A model generated the notes under the pieces. It was given only the letters and a program-made list of their open reading frames with translations, did no database searches and was not told the origin of the DNA. Made by a program: the position numbers and the translations under genes. This document shows, one piece after another, positions 16,545 through 24,793 of a stretch of DNA of 64,000 nt. The stretch's first letter is position 1. Each line of letters starts with the position of its first letter. Origin of the DNA: an uncultured Lachnospiraceae bacterium (GTDB taxonomy: Bacteria; Bacillota; Clostridia; Lachnospirales; Lachnospiraceae); assembly GCA_947652735.1 (NCBI GenBank), contig CANTEG010000007.1:62001-126000 (forward strand). The letters are read 5' to 3'.

Positions 16545-17996
16545 ATGCCATTATCTGAATTATCACCAAAGGACGTGTTTCATTACTTTCAAAAGATTGC
16601 GTCCATTCCTCACGGTTCAGGGAATACAGACCGTATTGCAGAATTTTGCATGGAGTTTGCGGGAGCGCATGGGCTTAAGGCAAGGAGAGACAAGGCAAAT
16701 AATGTAATTATTTTTGCCGATGGAACTTCAGGCTATGAAAACAGCGAACCTGTGATTTTGCAGGGACATCTGGATATGGTTTGTGAAAAGGATGAGGGCT
16801 GTGAGCTTGATATGGAGAAGGATGGTTTGGAAGTCTGTACGGATGGTGTGAAAATATGGGCGAGAGGAACTACACTTGGAGGCGATGATGGGATTGCAAT
16901 TGCTTATATTTTGGCTATTCTTGCGTCAGATACTATTCCCCACCCACCAATTGAAGCTTTGCTTACCAGTGATGAGGAAATCGGTATGTTGGGAGCAAGG
17001 GCATTGGATGTTGATGACCTTACCGCAAAGAGGCTCATTAACATTGATTCGGAAGAAGAAGGCGTGCTTTGCGTAAGCTGTGCAGGTGGTGTCAGAGCCA
17101 GATGTGATATTCCGTTTGGTATGGAATCGGTTGATAAGGCGACAAAATGTGCATACCGCATCGCGGTGAACGGACTTTTGGGCGGCCATTCAGGTATGGA
17201 GATTCACAAGCACCGGGAAAATGCAGTTAAGCTTCTTGGAAATGTACTTACAAGTGCCAATCGGGCGTGTACACTTTCATTGGTCAGTGTTACAGGCGGC
17301 GGTAAAGAAAATGCAATTCCTAAGACGGCGGAGGCAACGGTATGCCTTCCGATGAATCAGGCACATATGCTGGAGTACAGTGTGACGGAATTTATGAAAC
17401 TGATGCATCAGGAACTGTCCACCACAGAGCCGGAGCTTCTCATAACTGCAACACCGATAGAAATGCCGAAGCAATGTATGGATCAGGAGAGTACAAAGCG
17501 TCTGATTTTTGCCTTACAGCAAATACCTGATGGTATGCAGAAAATGAGTCCCGAAATAGAGGGTATGGTACAAACTTCATTAAATTTGGGGATTTTGTCT
17601 ACCAAAGATGACCATATTTCTCTGAGATATTTAATTCGAAGCAATACTGCCAGTGGAAAGCAGCTGGTAATGGAAAAGGTGACGGCATTTACTGAGTATC
17701 TCGGTGGGACAGTAAGGATGCAGTCGGATTACCCTGCATGGGAATATCGCGTGAAATCAAGGCTTCGGGAGACTATGATTCGCACCTTTGAAGAGGTATA
17801 CCAAAAGGCACCGGAGGTGACTGCTATCCACGCAGGATTGGAATGTGGCATCCTTGCTGGAAAAATGATGGATATGGACATGATTTCTTTTGGACCTACC
17901 TTGTCAAATGTGCACACGCCTAAAGAGAGCATGAACGTGGCATCTGTGCAGAGAAGCTGGGAGTACCTGTTGAAGGTATTGGAGAATCTGCGATAA
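16545..17996 (+). CDS. pepD: Aminoacyl-histidine dipeptidase PepD (M20 family)
   Basis: Zinc dipeptidase cleaving Xaa-His and other dipeptides in the cytoplasm. M20 metal and catalytic residues are visible: H75 in QGHLDMVCEK, D114 in GGDDGIA, E144/E145 in SDEEIG, then DSEEEG, and near the C terminus HAGLECG and SFGPTLSNVHTP. 483 residues matches PepD. AGGGAGG precedes the ATG. It is followed by two hairpins and a DUF819 gene. Confidence 0.93.
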   Translation: MPLSELSPKDVFHYFQKIASIPHGSGNTDRIAEFCMEFAGAHGLKARRDKANNVIIFADGTSGYENSEPVILQGHLDMVCEKDEGCELDMEKDGLEVCTDGVKIWARGTTLGGDDGIAIAYILAILASDTIPHPPIEALLTSDEEIGMLGARALDVDDLTAKRLINIDSEEEGVLCVSCAGGVRARCDIPFGMESVDKATKCAYRIAVNGLLGGHSGMEIHKHRENAVKLLGNVLTSANRACTLSLVSVTGGGKENAIPKTAEATVCLPMNQAHMLEYSVTEFMKLMHQELSTTEPELLITATPIEMPKQCMDQESTKRLIFALQQIPDGMQKMSPEIEGMVQTSLNLGILSTKDDHISLRYLIRSNTASGKQLVMEKVTAFTEYLGGTVRMQSDYPAWEYRVKSRLRETMIRTFEEVYQKAPEVTAIHAGLECGILAGKMMDMDMISFGPTLSNVHTPKESMNVASVQRSWEYLLKVLENLR

Positions 17997-18085
17997 AAAT
18001 TGACGTATCTTTTGAGAGAGAGAACAAAGTGCTTTCGGTACTCTTTATGCCGCTATTACTTTTATGGCACTTTGGGCGAATCCTA

Positions 18086-18135
18086 GCAGGATTTTTAATC
18101 CTGCCTTATAGGAAAGTACGGAGGACTTTCCTATA
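18086..18135. repeat. Two adjacent hairpins between pepD and the DUF819 gene
   Basis: First hairpin: GCAGGATT (18086-18093)/AATCCTGC (18097-18104). Second: TATAGGAAAGT (18107-18117)/ACTTTCCTATA (18125-18135), a perfect 11-base stem with loop ACGGAGG. No U-tract follows either, so they are better read as mRNA-processing or regulatory hairpins, or a small palindromic repeat, than as terminators. Confidence 0.7.
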
Positions 18136-18178
18136 AAAGAACAACAGAACCAATAGGATATAGAGGAGGATTACATTT

Positions 18179-19354
18179 ATGATTCAAGACGGATTTATGT
18201 ATATTGCGGCACTGGTTTTTATCGCTGCCATATTAGTTAATCTGCCAAAGATTTTTAAAGGACCAAAGGCAAAAGTGTTTTTTAACTTTGCACCGCCTAT
18301 TGTACTTATTTATTTAGGACTGATGATTTTATGTACTGTCCGTTTGTGGGATTTGGACGCTACTGCTGATGCATACAGCACAATGAAAAATCCGCTGCTC
18401 TATGCAATGCTTTTTATCATGCTTTTACGTTGTGATTTAAAGAAAATTATCAAGCTGGGACCGAAAATGTTAATCGGCTTTTTTGCTGCAACTATTTCCA
18501 TCGGTGTAGGATTTGTACTTTCTTATGCAATTTTCCATGGAGGACTTGGAGAAGGTGCATGGAAAGCACTCGGTGCTTTATGTGGAAGCTGGATGGGCGG
18601 CGGCGGAAATATGCTGGCGATTCAGGCAGCGCTTCATGTAGACGAGGCAACTATGGCATATGCACTTGTTATGGATTCCATTTGTGCTACACTTTATGTT
18701 ATGTTTCTTTTATGGGCAATCGGACGTGCCGACAGGTTCAACAAGTGGACAAAAGCAGATACGCATTTGATTGATGAGGTTGGTGCTGCCTTGGAGGAGG
18801 AAGCAAAGGCAAATAAAAATCCTTTGACATGGCAGAATATTGCTATTTTGCTTGGTTCAGGTTTACTGGTATCCGCGGTCAGCCAGGAGTTAGGCACCAT
18901 CATTGGTGGTCATCTGACATTTTTTGACAAGGCAACATGGACGGTACTTATTGTAACGGTTGCAGGTGTCGTTATGGCATTGACGCCATTTGGCAAGCTG
19001 AAAGGAACGGAAGAGATTTCAAATGTGCTTTTGTATATTGTCGTTGCACTGATTGCATCCCGGGCAGACCTTGCAAGCATGGGTAATGCACCGATGTGGC
19101 TCCTGTCAGGATTGTTTATTTTGGTATTCCACGTTGTGATTATGATAATTCTGGCAAAGATATTAAAGATGGATATATTTACCTGCTGTGTGGCATCCCT
19201 TGCTAATATTGGCGGCACGGCAACGGCTCCTGTACTTGCAGGAACCTACTCCAGTGCGTTGGTACCTGTCGGTATCATTATGGCACTTTTAGGATACGTT
19301 GTGGGAACTGGCGGAGGACTGATTGTCGCAAAATTAATGAGCTTTTTTGGGTAA
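18179..19354 (+). CDS. DUF819 family integral membrane protein
   Basis: 391-residue protein with about ten hydrophobic helices across its length. The pattern (NLPKIFKGPKAKVFFNFAPP near the start, GSWMGGGGNMLAIQAAL, ASLANIGGTATAPVLAGTYS near the end) matches the DUF819 family (Bacillus YjcL). The glycine-rich repeats near both halves suggest an inverted-repeat transporter fold; the substrate is unknown. It lies after pepD, so a link to dipeptide or amino-acid products is a guess. The stop codon lies in the direct repeat flanking a MITE-like element. Confidence 0.85.
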   Translation: MIQDGFMYIAALVFIAAILVNLPKIFKGPKAKVFFNFAPPIVLIYLGLMILCTVRLWDLDATADAYSTMKNPLLYAMLFIMLLRCDLKKIIKLGPKMLIGFFAATISIGVGFVLSYAIFHGGLGEGAWKALGALCGSWMGGGGNMLAIQAALHVDEATMAYALVMDSICATLYVMFLLWAIGRADRFNKWTKADTHLIDEVGAALEEEAKANKNPLTWQNIAILLGSGLLVSAVSQELGTIIGGHLTFFDKATWTVLIVTVAGVVMALTPFGKLKGTEEISNVLLYIVVALIASRADLASMGNAPMWLLSGLFILVFHVVIMIILAKILKMDIFTCCVASLANIGGTATAPVLAGTYSSALVPVGIIMALLGYVVGTGGGLIVAKLMSFFG

Positions 19355-19630
19355 TAAGATGTAACATAGGTAATTGCGAAACTCTATTTTTGCAAACGTC
19401 AGTTGTACAATATAGACAAATCAACACAGGCACGCTTTCACTGCTTGTCACTCGCACCGGTGCTAAACTCGAAAATACCTCGTTAAGCACCGGTGGTTGA
19501 TGGTCCTAAGGAATCTGCCTGCTTCGCATCCACCTTAGGACATACAAAGCACCTGCTTATGATATTGTCTATATTGCACAACTACATTTTGGAAATAAGG
19601 TATTTCGCAATTGCCTAATAAGATGTAACA
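19352..19630. mobile_element. MITE-like element with long imperfect terminal inverted repeats
   Basis: The element is about 19367-19617. Its ends are imperfect inverted repeats of about 52 bases: TAGGTAATTGCGAAAC... on the left, and the reverse complement of ...CGCAATTGCCTA on the right, both reaching to CAATATAGACAA. TAATAAGATGTAACA (19352-19366) recurs at 19616-19630 as a flanking direct repeat. Inside are palindromes ACCGGTGC/GCACCGGT (about 19457-19494) and GTCCTAAGG/CCTTAGGAC (19503-19541). It has no ORF of its own. It fills the 301-base gap between two genes. Confidence 0.8.
19503..19541. repeat. CCTAAGG palindromic repeat, copy A (inside the MITE-like element)
   Basis: Arms GTCCTAAGG (19503-19511) and CCTTAGGAC (19533-19541) around a core containing GCTTCGC. 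Arms and core resemble the repeat at 35296-35339 next to the tRNA-Arg gene. Confidence 0.7.
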
Positions 19631-19655
19631 CTATAAAAGGAGAAAAGAGTGGAAA

Positions 19656-20171
19656 ATGAATATCCATATTGTTGAAACAATACTCGGGGTAATATTTGGG
19701 GCATTTTTATCCGTGCTTGCCATTGTGAGAGGTATTCAATTTCTTATCGAATTAAGGAAAAGCAAAAAAGATGATTTTGTGGGTGGCGTGGAAAATTCTA
19801 ATGAGCAAGGCAGGAAACCGGTTTTCAGTGTTGGCTTGACTATAATTATGTGGGGGCTGTTTATTTACGGCATTTATATTATTGCGGGCAATATAAACTA
19901 TAATCTTAATCCCGAAAACTACTCTGGAAGGCTTGCGACAATTACCGACAGTATAATGTACTACACGCATTTTATCTTTTTTGGTGTTTCCGCCATTATT
20001 ATGATAATTACAGGAATTTACCGGTATTCAAAAATGGCAAAGCAGCAGGCACTTATACCAGAAGCTCAGTTACAGACCTATTTGGACAGGAAAAAGGAAA
20101 CAAAATCAATGATTGCTTTCGGTGCTGTGATACTTTTCGCAACTACGGTAATATTGATTTATAATTCTTGA
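19656..20171 (+). CDS. Four-helix membrane protein of unknown function
   Basis: 171 residues with hydrophobic helices near 7-30, 56-78, 102-123 and 150-168, the rest polar; no motif recognised. AAAGGAG lies 13 bases before the ATG, somewhat far; a nearer GTG (19649) is in another frame that stops at once. The gene is isolated, between the MITE-like element and a GGDEF gene. Confidence 0.6.
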   Translation: MNIHIVETILGVIFGAFLSVLAIVRGIQFLIELRKSKKDDFVGGVENSNEQGRKPVFSVGLTIIMWGLFIYGIYIIAGNINYNLNPENYSGRLATITDSIMYYTHFIFFGVSAIIMIITGIYRYSKMAKQQALIPEAQLQTYLDRKKETKSMIAFGAVILFATTVILIYNS

Positions 20172-20221
20172 ATACGTATAATTTTATCCAAAGCATGTGA
20201 CGGACAGATATGATGTTTTTC

Positions 20222-20250
20222 TTGAAAACGTACCTGAAATATGACATAAT
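20222..20250 (+). promoter_or_regulatory. Putative promoter of the PAS-GGDEF gene
   Basis: TTGAAA (20222-20227), 17-base spacer, CATAAT (20245-20250), each one base from consensus. It lies 36 bases before the ATG at 20287. Confidence 0.65.
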
Positions 20251-20286
20251 GATAAAGTATTTACATTAAATAAAAAGAGGTAACCT

Positions 20287-21606
20287 ATGAACGAAGATGA
20301 AATATGGGAACAATATGGAATTTCTGATTATCACCGTTTAAAATATTTAGGTGATGATGTAAATGAAATTTTAACGATTTTACTGAAAAATATTCCGGCA
20401 GGCGTTGGATTGTTCGAGGTTGGCAGTACAATCAGGGCTTTATATTTAAACGAGGCATTTTATGATTGTATCGGCTACACAAGAGAGTCATATAAAAAGT
20501 ATGAATCAGATATTTTTAAAACCCTATTTTCTGAGGATAAGGATGAATTTAATAAATGCATCAATGAACATGCTCCATTAAAAGAGGAAATATATTTTAT
20601 TTTAAGAGGTTACAGGGATGATGAAAGCTTAGGTTGGTTTGCGATTAAAGGGGTACCGCTGGAAAATAAAATAAATGAAAACCCTATCTATTTGACGGTT
20701 ATTTCTGATATATCCTACAAAAAGGAAAAAGAAGATAAGATAAAAGAGCTTGAGGAAGCCAACGAGAAACTTTTATTACAGGAGGAACGGTATAAAATAT
20801 TAGAGGGTACCGCCCAGGGGCTTTTATTTGAGTATTATCCGAAAAAGGATATCATGGTATTTTCTTACAATTTCCCTAATAATAAAAAGAGAAGAGAAAT
20901 TGAGAATTATAGTGAGTACAGTAAAAATTCCCCTATTGTACACAGCAGCCATGTGGAGATGTTCCGTAAGGCATTGCTTGATGCATGTACACGTGAGGTT
21001 GAGGATACTCTGGAATACCTGTCATCAATATCAGGCGGCGGATATAGATGGCATAAAACATATTATAAAAGTATTTTGGGAGCAGATGGAAAGGTTTCCA
21101 GTGTAATAGGAAGAATTATGGATATCCATGATGAAAAGATGCGCCAGGAGATGCTGAATTATAAAGCTGACATGGATGGACTGACAAACCTTTACCGCAA
21201 GGAGGTTGCATTTGAAAAAATGCAGGAATTTATAGATGATACTCCTGACTGTGAGTTTTATTTTTCGATTTTAGATTTGGACAATTTCAAGGAAATAAAC
21301 GATAAGTATGGTCATAAGCATGGTGATGGTGTCTTGAAGGAAATGGCTGACGGACTTACAAGGGTTTTTGACGAAAACAGTGTAGTAGGCAGATTTGGTG
21401 GAGATGAGTTTATTGTACTAACCAAGGCAATGCCGTACGACGAGGTAAAAAGACGTCTGGAAGATTTGAAGAATAATATACATTTTTGTGCAGGTATCGT
21501 TAAATGTAAGCCAGGTGAGGACATAAAGGAATGCTTTGACCGGGCTGACCGGGCTATGTATCGTGTGAAAAGTTCAGATAAAAATGGAATTTTTTATGAG
21601 GAGTAA
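20287..21606 (+). CDS. PAS-GGDEF diguanylate cyclase
   Basis: Predicted to make c-di-GMP from two GTP. The N-terminal part (about 20-150) looks like a PAS sensor (AGVGLFEVGSTIRALYLNEA, DISYKKEKEDKIKELEEAN coiled coil), with a second PAS-like segment at about 160-280 (SGGGYRWHKTYYKSILG and DIHDEKMRQEM). The C-terminal GGDEF domain has an intact active site, GGDEF at 371-375. No RxxD inhibitory site is present five residues upstream. No transmembrane segment is seen, so it is cytosolic. Confidence 0.88.
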   Translation: MNEDEIWEQYGISDYHRLKYLGDDVNEILTILLKNIPAGVGLFEVGSTIRALYLNEAFYDCIGYTRESYKKYESDIFKTLFSEDKDEFNKCINEHAPLKEEIYFILRGYRDDESLGWFAIKGVPLENKINENPIYLTVISDISYKKEKEDKIKELEEANEKLLLQEERYKILEGTAQGLLFEYYPKKDIMVFSYNFPNNKKRREIENYSEYSKNSPIVHSSHVEMFRKALLDACTREVEDTLEYLSSISGGGYRWHKTYYKSILGADGKVSSVIGRIMDIHDEKMRQEMLNYKADMDGLTNLYRKEVAFEKMQEFIDDTPDCEFYFSILDLDNFKEINDKYGHKHGDGVLKEMADGLTRVFDENSVVGRFGGDEFIVLTKAMPYDEVKRRLEDLKNNIHFCAGIVKCKPGEDIKECFDRADRAMYRVKSSDKNGIFYEE

Positions 21607-21637
21607 ACAGCCATTATATAGTTAGGCAGGTGAACGT

Positions 21638-22327
21638 TTGTTGGAACAATTTTTGCGCACAAAGATGCTTCTTGGTGCAGAAAAAATGGATAGACTTGCA
21701 AAATCAAGGGTTGCAATATTTGGTGTCGGTGGTGTCGGTGGTTACGTGGCGGAAGCACTTGCAAGAAGCGGTGTTGGCTCATTTGTTTTCGTTGACAGTG
21801 ACAAGGTAAGTGTCTCTAACATTAATCGCCAGATTATTGCAACCCATAAAACAGTTGGGCAATATAAGGTTGATGCCATGAGAGACAGAATTCTTGAAAT
21901 AAATCCCAATGCATATGTTCAAATTAAAAAATGTTTTTTTCTCCCTGAAAATTCAGATGAATTTGACTTTACACAGTATTCCTATGTTGTTGATGCAGTG
22001 GATACAGTGACTGCAAAGATAGAAATTATTTTAAAGGCAAAAGAAATGAATGTACCTGTTATAAGCAGCATGGGTGCAGGGAACAAGCTTGAAGCATCCA
22101 TGTTTCAGGTTGGTGATATATATGAGACTTCTATGTGTCCGTTGGCAAAGGTTATGCGGCATGAATTGAAAAAAAGAGGCATAAAAAACTTAAAATGTGT
22201 GTATTCTACGGAGAAGCCGATAAAAGCCGAAGCGAGTTTAGATAATGAGAGAGTTCCAGGAAGTGTTGCGTTTGTACCTTCCGTGGCGGGACTTATTATT
22301 GCAGGTGAAATTGTAAAGGATTTGTAA
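21638..22327 (+). CDS. tcdA: tRNA threonylcarbamoyladenosine dehydratase TcdA (ThiF/HesA family)
   Basis: ATP-dependent enzyme that cyclises t6A to ct6A at tRNA position 37. The E1-like nucleotide motif GVGGVGGYVAEALARSGVG is near the start, with VDSDKVSVSNINRQI, the ATP-binding pattern, after it. DAVDTVTAKIEII and SSMGAGNKL match TcdA/YgdL. 229 residues, slightly short. The start is TTG at 21638 after AGGTGA. Other ThiF/MoeB-like roles are less likely from length and the MGAGNKLE motif. Confidence 0.85.
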   Translation: MLEQFLRTKMLLGAEKMDRLAKSRVAIFGVGGVGGYVAEALARSGVGSFVFVDSDKVSVSNINRQIIATHKTVGQYKVDAMRDRILEINPNAYVQIKKCFFLPENSDEFDFTQYSYVVDAVDTVTAKIEIILKAKEMNVPVISSMGAGNKLEASMFQVGDIYETSMCPLAKVMRHELKKRGIKNLKCVYSTEKPIKAEASLDNERVPGSVAFVPSVAGLIIAGEIVKDL

Positions 22328-22355
22328 TTAGACTCATGTAAGGAGATTTGGATAT

Positions 22356-23279
22356 ATGTATGATGTTGTTATTATTGGAAGTGGTCCCGCAGGGCTTTCT
22401 GCTGCTGTTTATGCAATGAGGGCAAAGCTTGATATTGTTGTGATAGAAAAGGAAGCATTCAGTGGCGGCCAGATCATAAGTGCAGACAAGGTGGATAATT
22501 ATCTTGGATTCCCACAAAAAAGCGGGTATGACTTAGCATATGCGTTTCGGGAGCATGCAGACTATCTTGGAGTGTCTTTTGTAACGGGCGAGGCAGATAA
22601 GCTTGAGGATTTTGGAAGTTATAAAACCGTAACCTTGACAAATGGAGATAAGTACGAGACAAAAACGGTACTTATCACATCGGGAGCACACCATAAAAGG
22701 CTGGATGCAAAGGGTGAAGACAGGCTGATTGGAATGGGCGTTTCATACTGCGCAACCTGCGATGGAGCATTTTATAAAGGTAAGCCAGTTGTGTGTGTAG
22801 GCGGTGGCAATACTGCACTGCATGAAGCACTTTATCTGTCTAATATATGTGATATGGTATATCTGATACACAGACGTGACGAGCTTAAGGCATCCAAGGA
22901 TATACAGGATAAGGTAATGAATAAGAGTAACATTAAGTTTATGCCTTTTTTTGAGGTTAAGGAAATATACGGTGAAAATTACGTTGAGGGGGTACTTGTT
23001 GTCAATAACCAAACCAATGAAAACGTAAAAATTCCTGCGTCAGGTGTGTTTGTTGCAGTTGGAATGAAACCGGAAACCAAACTGGTTGGGGATATAGTAG
23101 ATATTGATAAGTTTGGATATATTGTTGCAGATGAAAGTTGTAAGACAAGTGCAGATGGTATTTTTGCCGCAGGCGATGTAAGAACCAAAACCGTAAGGCA
23201 GATTATAACGGCTGTGTCTGATGGGGCAAATGCTGTATATTCAATAGAACAATATTTGAATCAGAAAAAATCAAATTGA
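22356..23279 (+). CDS. trxB: Thioredoxin-disulfide reductase
   Basis: FAD/NADPH enzyme reducing thioredoxin. FAD motif GSGPAGLSAAVYAMRA is at the start. The redox pair C132-x-x-C135 lies in CATCDGAFYKGKPV, and the NADPH-binding GGGNTALHEAL follows. GIFAAGDVRTKTVRQIITA is near the end. 307 residues is normal. It follows tcdA by 28 bases with an AAGGAG site, possibly co-transcribed. Confidence 0.95.
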   Translation: MYDVVIIGSGPAGLSAAVYAMRAKLDIVVIEKEAFSGGQIISADKVDNYLGFPQKSGYDLAYAFREHADYLGVSFVTGEADKLEDFGSYKTVTLTNGDKYETKTVLITSGAHHKRLDAKGEDRLIGMGVSYCATCDGAFYKGKPVVCVGGGNTALHEALYLSNICDMVYLIHRRDELKASKDIQDKVMNKSNIKFMPFFEVKEIYGENYVEGVLVVNNQTNENVKIPASGVFVAVGMKPETKLVGDIVDIDKFGYIVADESCKTSADGIFAAGDVRTKTVRQIITAVSDGANAVYSIEQYLNQKKSN

Positions 23280-23325
23280 TATTAGACCTAAATTATTAAA
23301 TATGTTTGAACGATAGTGATAATAT

Positions 23326-23345
23326 ATGTCATAATAATATGACAT
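23326..23345. promoter_or_regulatory. Operator-like inverted repeat upstream of the Cache-GGDEF gene
   Basis: ATGTCAT (23326-23332) and ATGACAT (23339-23345) form a 7-base inverted repeat with a six-base gap, about 50 bases before the predicted promoter. The binding factor is unknown. Confidence 0.5.
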
Positions 23346-23393
23346 GTAAGCAAAAATAACATCTTTATTAGCAAAATCAGGTTGTCATATTAC

Positions 23394-23421
23394 TTGAATT
23401 AATTTGATTATGTGATAAAAT
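23394..23421 (+). promoter_or_regulatory. Putative promoter of the Cache-GGDEF gene
   Basis: TTGAAT (23394-23399), 16-base spacer, TAAAAT (23416-23421), about 30 bases before the ATG at 23451. Confidence 0.6.
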
Positions 23422-23450
23422 GTTTGTATTGCATTTTATGGGAGAGACAC

Positions 23451-24728
23451 ATGAAAATATACAAAAGTCTAATAGGAAAGTCATTTCTTGCCATGGCGAT
23501 AGTGCCGGTTATCATTATTTGTTCAGTGCTTGCGTTTGCCACAACAAGGGTTGTTTTTAACGTTAAGCTTGATGATACCAAACATTTTTTAAAAAGTACA
23601 ACGGAAATGCTGGAACACAGATATGGTCTGGATGATATCGAAGACGGCATGTTTTTTAAAGATGCGGACGGAACTGTCTGGTTAGGTGAGAGAAAAATTT
23701 CCGATGATTATGCAATTCTTGATAAGACAAAAGAATTATCATCTGTAGAGGTTTCCCTTTTTTACGAAAATGAAAGAATTCTTACCACCATATTAAATGC
23801 TGACGGAAGCAGATATGTCCATACGACTGCGGATGAAGTATGGAGAGATTATGTTTCCAAAGGTGAGACATTTTTTAATACAAGGATTGACATAGGCGGA
23901 AAGCATTACTTTGGTTATTATATCCCAATCACAAACAATAACGGAATTGTTCAAGGCATGGTATTTGCAGGTATGCCAAGTGAGGACATTTACACAACTA
24001 TCTATAATATGAACAGGGGTACAATATTACTTTGTATTATAGCATGTGCCATTGAAATTCTTTTTGCAGTATTTATCACCAAAAAGGTACTAGCCGTTCA
24101 GGGTTCATTTATGAAATATTTGTCAGAGATTGATGGCGGTGATTTTGGGCATGTCCTGCCTGAAAACCTGTCAGACAGAAAGGATGAATTCGGACAGATG
24201 GCAAGAGAGCTTGTAGATCTGAATAATTCACTGCAAAATTCAGTCCAGATTGACGCTCTGACCGGAATTTACAACAGGGGCGTTGCAATGAAGCTTCTTA
24301 ATGGGTACGCAGAGAAAGCAAAGAAGAATCCGAAAAACAATTTCAGTTTTTGTATATGTGATATTGATTTGTTCAAAAGGATTAACGATACATACGGACA
24401 TAATTGCGGCGATATTGTTTTAAAGGAAATAGCAGGTACGTTAAAGCAGATTCCTGAGGAGCTTGGGTTTGTTGCAAGATGGGGTGGAGAAGAATTTATT
24501 ATAGTGCTAAAGGGAACACTTGAAAATTCACTTTCCTACATAAATAAAATTGCCGATGACATAAGAAATTTAAGGGTTGAATATGAAAATAACAGTATCA
24601 GTGTTACAATGACATTTGGAGTTGCGTATTATGATTCAGGACAGAATCTCGACTTGTTTATATCTGTTGCAGATAAACTGTTATATAAAGGAAAGGAAAA
24701 CGGAAGAAATCAGATCGTATATTCATAG
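23451..24728 (+). CDS. Membrane-bound Cache-GGDEF diguanylate cyclase
   Basis: 425 residues. A membrane helix at about 9-32 is followed by an extracellular domain of about 150 residues with the single-Cache pattern (HFLKSTTEMLEHRYGLDDIE; GKHYFGYYIPITNNNGIVQG; MVFAGMPSEDIY). A second helix lies at about 190-212, then a short HAMP-like linker and a GGDEF domain with GGEEF at 345-349. No RxxD inhibitory site is evident. GGGAGAG supports the ATG at 23451 over an earlier one at 23412. It likely senses a small extracellular ligand and makes c-di-GMP. Confidence 0.87.
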   Translation: MKIYKSLIGKSFLAMAIVPVIIICSVLAFATTRVVFNVKLDDTKHFLKSTTEMLEHRYGLDDIEDGMFFKDADGTVWLGERKISDDYAILDKTKELSSVEVSLFYENERILTTILNADGSRYVHTTADEVWRDYVSKGETFFNTRIDIGGKHYFGYYIPITNNNGIVQGMVFAGMPSEDIYTTIYNMNRGTILLCIIACAIEILFAVFITKKVLAVQGSFMKYLSEIDGGDFGHVLPENLSDRKDEFGQMARELVDLNNSLQNSVQIDALTGIYNRGVAMKLLNGYAEKAKKNPKNNFSFCICDIDLFKRINDTYGHNCGDIVLKEIAGTLKQIPEELGFVARWGGEEFIIVLKGTLENSLSYINKIADDIRNLRVEYENNSISVTMTFGVAYYDSGQNLDLFISVADKLLYKGKENGRNQIVYS

Positions 24729-24793
24729 AATTATATATTAAACGAAAGCATATGATTTAATAGGTGTATTTTTATTGTGATTTTGGAGTGACT

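Noticed and set aside
22210..22230. GCCGATAA, like a sigma-28 -10 element
   Set aside because: It is inside tcdA coding sequence, and the upstream TAAA is at the wrong distance (about 19 bases).
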